A stretch of DNA of 64,000 nucleotides from Rhodospirillaceae bacterium SYSU D60007 (lineage in GTDB: Bacteria > Pseudomonadota > Alphaproteobacteria > Reyranellales > Reyranellaceae). This document shows positions 61,104 to 64,000 of the stretch, one piece after another (position 1 is the first letter of the stretch; each line of letters opens with the position of its first letter). The position numbers and the translations under genes were made by a program. Below the pieces are notes generated by a model that saw nothing but the letters and a program-made list of their open reading frames with translations, was not told the origin of the DNA and did no database searches. Where the stretch lies: assembly GCA_003574685.1 (NCBI GenBank), contig QOCQ01000006.1:124001-188000 (forward strand), given 5' to 3'.

Positions 61104-62831
61104 ATGGTCATCGTCCGATCGCTCTTCATCGTTGCCGTCCTCGCCTTCCTTGGCCTGGTCACCGCCGCTTTCATCAGCCCCACGGGTGCCGCCGCCGCTT
61201 TCCTGAAGGCGGAGATGGCGCCGATCATGTTCATCAGCATGATCGTGTTCCTGCTGCTGGGCTATCCGGTGGCCTTCTCGCTGGGCGCCTGCGGGCTGCT
61301 CTACGGCCTGGTCGGAATCGAGATCGGCCTGTTCACGCCGGCCCTGCTGCAGGCACTGCCCAACCGTATCTTCGGCGTGATGGAGAACGACACGCTGCTG
61401 GCCATCCCCTTCTTCACCTTCATGGGGCTGATCCTCGAGCGCAGCGGCATGGCCGAGGACCTGCTGGACACCGTCGGCCAGCTCTTCGGTCCGGTGCCGG
61501 GTGGGCTGGCCTACGCCGTGGTCTTCGTCGGCGCCGTGCTGGCGGCCACCACCGGTGTGGTTGCGGCGTCGGTGATCTCCATGGGCCTGATCTCGCTGCC
61601 GATCATGCTGCGCTACGGCTACGACCGGCAGCTCGCCGCCGGCACCATCGCCGCCTCGGGGACGCTGGCCCAGATCATTCCACCCAGCCTGGTGCTGATC
61701 GTGCTGGCCGACCAGCTCGGCCGGTCGGTGGGCGACATGTACCAGGGCGCCTTCATCCCCGGCTTCGTGCTGACGTCGCTCTACGCCCTCTATGTCGTCG
61801 GGCGCACGATCATCAACCCCCGGTGCGCACCTGCGCTGCCGCTGGAGGCACGCACCATCCGCGAGGTCGAAGGCAAGAGTCCCTATCGCTCGCTGGTGGC
61901 GGTGATTGTTCTGGCGGTGGCCGCGGCGTGGCTGCTGAGCCGCTGGATGCATCCCATCTGGGCGTGCGCCCTTGTTGGCCTCGTCGTCTACGCGCTGGCG
62001 CAGGTCAACCGGCTGCTGAAGCTGGGCGTGCTCAGCAACATGGGCCAGCAGGTGGTCATCGTCATGATGCCGCCGCTGGCCCTGATCTTCCTGGTGCTGG
62101 GCACCATCTTCGTGGGCATCGCCACGCCGACCGAAGGCGGCGCCATGGGCGCCACCGGCGCGCTGCTGATGGCGCTGGCCTACCGGCGGCTGAACTGGTC
62201 GCTGCTGAAGCAGGCGCTGGACAGTACGGCCAAGCTGACAGCCTTCGTGGTCTTCATCCTGGTCGGCGCGCGCGTCTTCAGCCTGACCTTCTACGGCGTC
62301 GATGGAGACAAGTGGGTCGAGGAGCTGCTGCTGGGCTTGCCCGGCGGCAAGTACGGCTTCCTGATCCTGGTGAACGTGCTGGTTTTCCTGCTGGCGTTCT
62401 TCCTCGACTTCTTCGAGCTGGCCTTCATCATCGTGCCGCTGCTGGCCGGGCCGGCCGAAAAGCTTGGCATCGACCTGATCTGGTTCGGCGTGCTGCTGGG
62501 CGTCAACATGCAGACCTCGTTCATGCATCCGCCCTTTGGTTTTGCGCTCTTTTATCTGCGCAGCGTCGCACCGCAGGAGCCGTACCCGGACAAGGTGACC
62601 GGCAAGATGATCGAGGGTGTCACCACCGCCCAGATCTACTGGGGTGCGGTGCCCTACGTCTGCATCCAGGTGGTTATGGTGGCGATCCTGATTGCCCTGC
62701 CCGAGCTGGTCACCTTCGGGCTGGATCAGGGACCCAAGGTTGATCCCAGCAAGATCCAGATCGACATCCCCTCGCCGATGCAGGAGGAGGGACCGCCGCC
62801 ACCGATCATCATTCCACCGGCGAAAAACTAG
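61104..62831 (+). CDS. TRAP transporter large permease (DctM type), extended
   Basis: 575 residues, well above the roughly 430 of a basic DctM, with an extra membrane region around 245-320 and a Pro-rich tail (EEGPPPPIIIPPAKN). Family motifs include FFTFMGLILERSGMAEDLLD, AASGTLAQIIPPSLVLIVLA and FIGVATPTEGGA-like GIATPTEGGAMGATGALL. About 14 membrane segments, using the sodium gradient. Substrate probably a carboxylate of the 2-oxo acid or mannitol-type branch; uncertain. The binding protein gene is convergent, six bases away. Confidence 0.93.
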   Translation: MVIVRSLFIVAVLAFLGLVTAAFISPTGAAAAFLKAEMAPIMFISMIVFLLLGYPVAFSLGACGLLYGLVGIEIGLFTPALLQALPNRIFGVMENDTLLAIPFFTFMGLILERSGMAEDLLDTVGQLFGPVPGGLAYAVVFVGAVLAATTGVVAASVISMGLISLPIMLRYGYDRQLAAGTIAASGTLAQIIPPSLVLIVLADQLGRSVGDMYQGAFIPGFVLTSLYALYVVGRTIINPRCAPALPLEARTIREVEGKSPYRSLVAVIVLAVAAAWLLSRWMHPIWACALVGLVVYALAQVNRLLKLGVLSNMGQQVVIVMMPPLALIFLVLGTIFVGIATPTEGGAMGATGALLMALAYRRLNWSLLKQALDSTAKLTAFVVFILVGARVFSLTFYGVDGDKWVEELLLGLPGGKYGFLILVNVLVFLLAFFLDFFELAFIIVPLLAGPAEKLGIDLIWFGVLLGVNMQTSFMHPPFGFALFYLRSVAPQEPYPDKVTGKMIEGVTTAQIYWGAVPYVCIQVVMVAILIALPELVTFGLDQGPKVDPSKIQIDIPSPMQEEGPPPPIIIPPAKN

Positions 62832-62837
62832 CGGGCG

Positions 62838-63935
62838 TTACAGCTTGTTCTGGGCGGATTGGGTGGCCATGAAGCTGTCGAAGCCGCCTTCGGCAATGCG
62901 GAACCATTGCGCCTGTTCCCGGCGGTAGGACTTCCACGAGGCGTAGATCCGGGCGAAGGCGGGATTCCTGGCCGCGATCTCGTCATAGAGCTGGCTGGCC
63001 GCCGCGATGCTGGCCTCAAGCACGGGGATGGGAAACGCGGCCAGCCGGGTGCCCCCTTCGACCAGCTTGCGCAGGGCGGCGGGATTGCCGTGATCGTATC
63101 GCGCGATCGTCCACAGCGTGACATCCATGCAGGCGACCTCGACGGCCTTGCGGTATGCGGGCGGCAGCGCGGTCCATGCCTTGGCTCCGATGTAGAGCGT
63201 CACCGCCGCCCCGCCTTCCCACCAGCCGGGGGCGTAGTACCAGGGCGCGACCCGGTTGAGGCCGAGCCTTTCATCGTCGTAGGGGCCGACCCATTCGGCG
63301 GCATCGATCGTACCCTTCTCCAGTGCTCCATAGATTTCGGCCGCCGCAATTTGCTGCGGCATCACGCCCAGCCGCGCCAGCACCTGGCCCGCCAGGCCGC
63401 CCACGCGCATCTTGAGGCCCTGAAGGTCCTCGACAGACCGGATCTCCTTGCGGAACCAGCCGCCCATCTGCGCGCCCGTGCCGCCGAAGAGGAGCCCGAC
63501 GACGCCATGCGCCTTGTAGAACTCGTTCATGGCTTCCCGGCCGCCGCCATGCAGCCACCACGCCATGTGTTGGCGGGTGTTCAGTCCGAAAGGAATCGCG
63601 GTATCGAAGGCGAAGGTGACGTCCTTGCCGACGTAGTAGTAGGCCGCCGTCTGGCCCATCTCGACCGTGCCGCCCTGCACCGCGTCGAGCACCTGCAAGC
63701 CCGGCACGATCTCGCCGGCGGCGAAGGGCAGAATCGTCAGCCGGCCATCGGTCAGCTCGCCGACGCGCCGGCAGAACAACTCAAGCGCGCCGAACAGCGT
63801 ATCCAGCGATTTGGGGAAGCTCGAGATCGCCCGCCATCGCAGCGCCGGGGCGGGCTGTGCGATCGCCGGCGCCGCTACGGCCGCAGGGGCGGCAACGCCC
63901 AGTCCCGCGGCCCGCACGAATCGCCGGCGCTTCAT
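62838..63935 (-). CDS. TRAP transporter substrate-binding protein (DctP/TakP type)
   Basis: 365 residues with a Tat-like signal (KRRRFVRAAGLGVAAPAAVA). The ligand-anchoring Arg lies in LQGLKMRVGGLAGQVLARLG near residue 177, and WVGPYDDERLGLNRVAPWYYAPGWWEGG resembles TakP-type 2-oxo acid binding proteins. It faces the permease genes, ending six bases from the large permease, so it is transcribed separately on the opposite strand. GGGAGGATC precedes ATG 63935. Confidence 0.92.
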   Translation of the reverse strand: MKRRRFVRAAGLGVAAPAAVAAPAIAQPAPALRWRAISSFPKSLDTLFGALELFCRRVGELTDGRLTILPFAAGEIVPGLQVLDAVQGGTVEMGQTAAYYYVGKDVTFAFDTAIPFGLNTRQHMAWWLHGGGREAMNEFYKAHGVVGLLFGGTGAQMGGWFRKEIRSVEDLQGLKMRVGGLAGQVLARLGVMPQQIAAAEIYGALEKGTIDAAEWVGPYDDERLGLNRVAPWYYAPGWWEGGAAVTLYIGAKAWTALPPAYRKAVEVACMDVTLWTIARYDHGNPAALRKLVEGGTRLAAFPIPVLEASIAAASQLYDEIAARNPAFARIYASWKSYRREQAQWFRIAEGGFDSFMATQSAQNKL

Positions 63936-64000
63936 GGCTGATCCTCCCGCCGTCCCTGTTCGCCGCAGGTGTATGGCTGGCCATTGCGGCAGTCCAGTGA

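Noticed and set aside
60897-62528. A 543-codon minus-strand open frame rich in His, Gln and Asp
   Set aside because: Antisense to the TRAP permease genes, which have clear membrane topology and family motifs; the composition is an antisense artefact.
1-64000. CRISPR array, prophage or intact insertion sequence
   Set aside because: No regularly spaced direct repeats, no phage structural genes and no transposase or integrase frame were seen.

Overview
The window is high-GC DNA from an alphaproteobacterium, probably of the Rhodospirillales type. The evidence is gene content and order: an hprK-rapZ-EIIA-HPr-ahcY group, tsaE-amgK-murU-addB-addA-trxA, trpF-trpB-trpA with accD-folC nearby, and coaE-dnaQ convergent with secB. 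The species cannot be named from sequence alone. No rRNA, tRNA or CRISPR array was found.

Layout. 1-535 is the N-terminal part of a malic enzyme, divergent from mutS. 3427-5199 holds a membrane protein and two small proteins of unknown role. 5196-6125 is an SMP-30 type lactonase. 6178-9837 is a phosphotransferase signalling block (HprK, RapZ, mannose-type EIIA, HPr) followed by ahcY, which has its own likely promoter. 9965-19115 is a tight plus-strand operon for tRNA modification (tsaE), peptidoglycan recycling (amgK, murU), double-strand break repair (addB, addA) and thioredoxin, closed by a strong terminator. 19210-20922 is a two-gene unit of lower GC and unknown role. An AraC regulator and a small exported protein follow. 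22686-33389, mostly minus strand, carries folC, accD, a C13 peptidase, a D,D-carboxypeptidase, a methyltransferase fusion, trpA, trpB, a RidA-like protein and trpF. 33512-39976 has pyrF, nhaA, a Bax-inhibitor-like protein, glk, a phospholipase D-like lipoprotein and secB.

40130-41760 is a low-GC scar with two convergent truncated genes, an AIPR-type anti-phage nuclease fragment and a uracil-DNA-glycosylase-like fragment. 41770-43688 has dnaQ and coaE directly downstream of a MazF/AbrB toxin-antitoxin pair. 43755-50108 holds a HAD hydrolase, an NADH dehydrogenase-like flavoprotein, a quinone reductase, a PCu(A)C copper chaperone with a PQQ-type dehydrogenase, maf and aroE. 50162-53341 is a large ABC-exporter-like protein with degenerate ATPase motifs and a long insertion, followed by a cyclic-nucleotide-binding protein; this pair is the best candidate for an undescribed system. 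53521-63935 is metabolic: a VOC/hydrolase fusion, an FMO-type monooxygenase, a taurine/nitrate-type ABC importer, a nitroreductase and a TRAP transporter.

At least two families of intergenic palindromic elements are scattered through the window. One has two copies of about 140 bp in opposite orientations (53368-53506 and 58416-58555). Another brackets accD (23989-24092 and 25036-25115), with a core-only copy at 50118-50137. Several conserved alphaproteobacterial clusters are split in this genome: trpA from accD-folC, and maf-aroE from coaE-dnaQ-secB.
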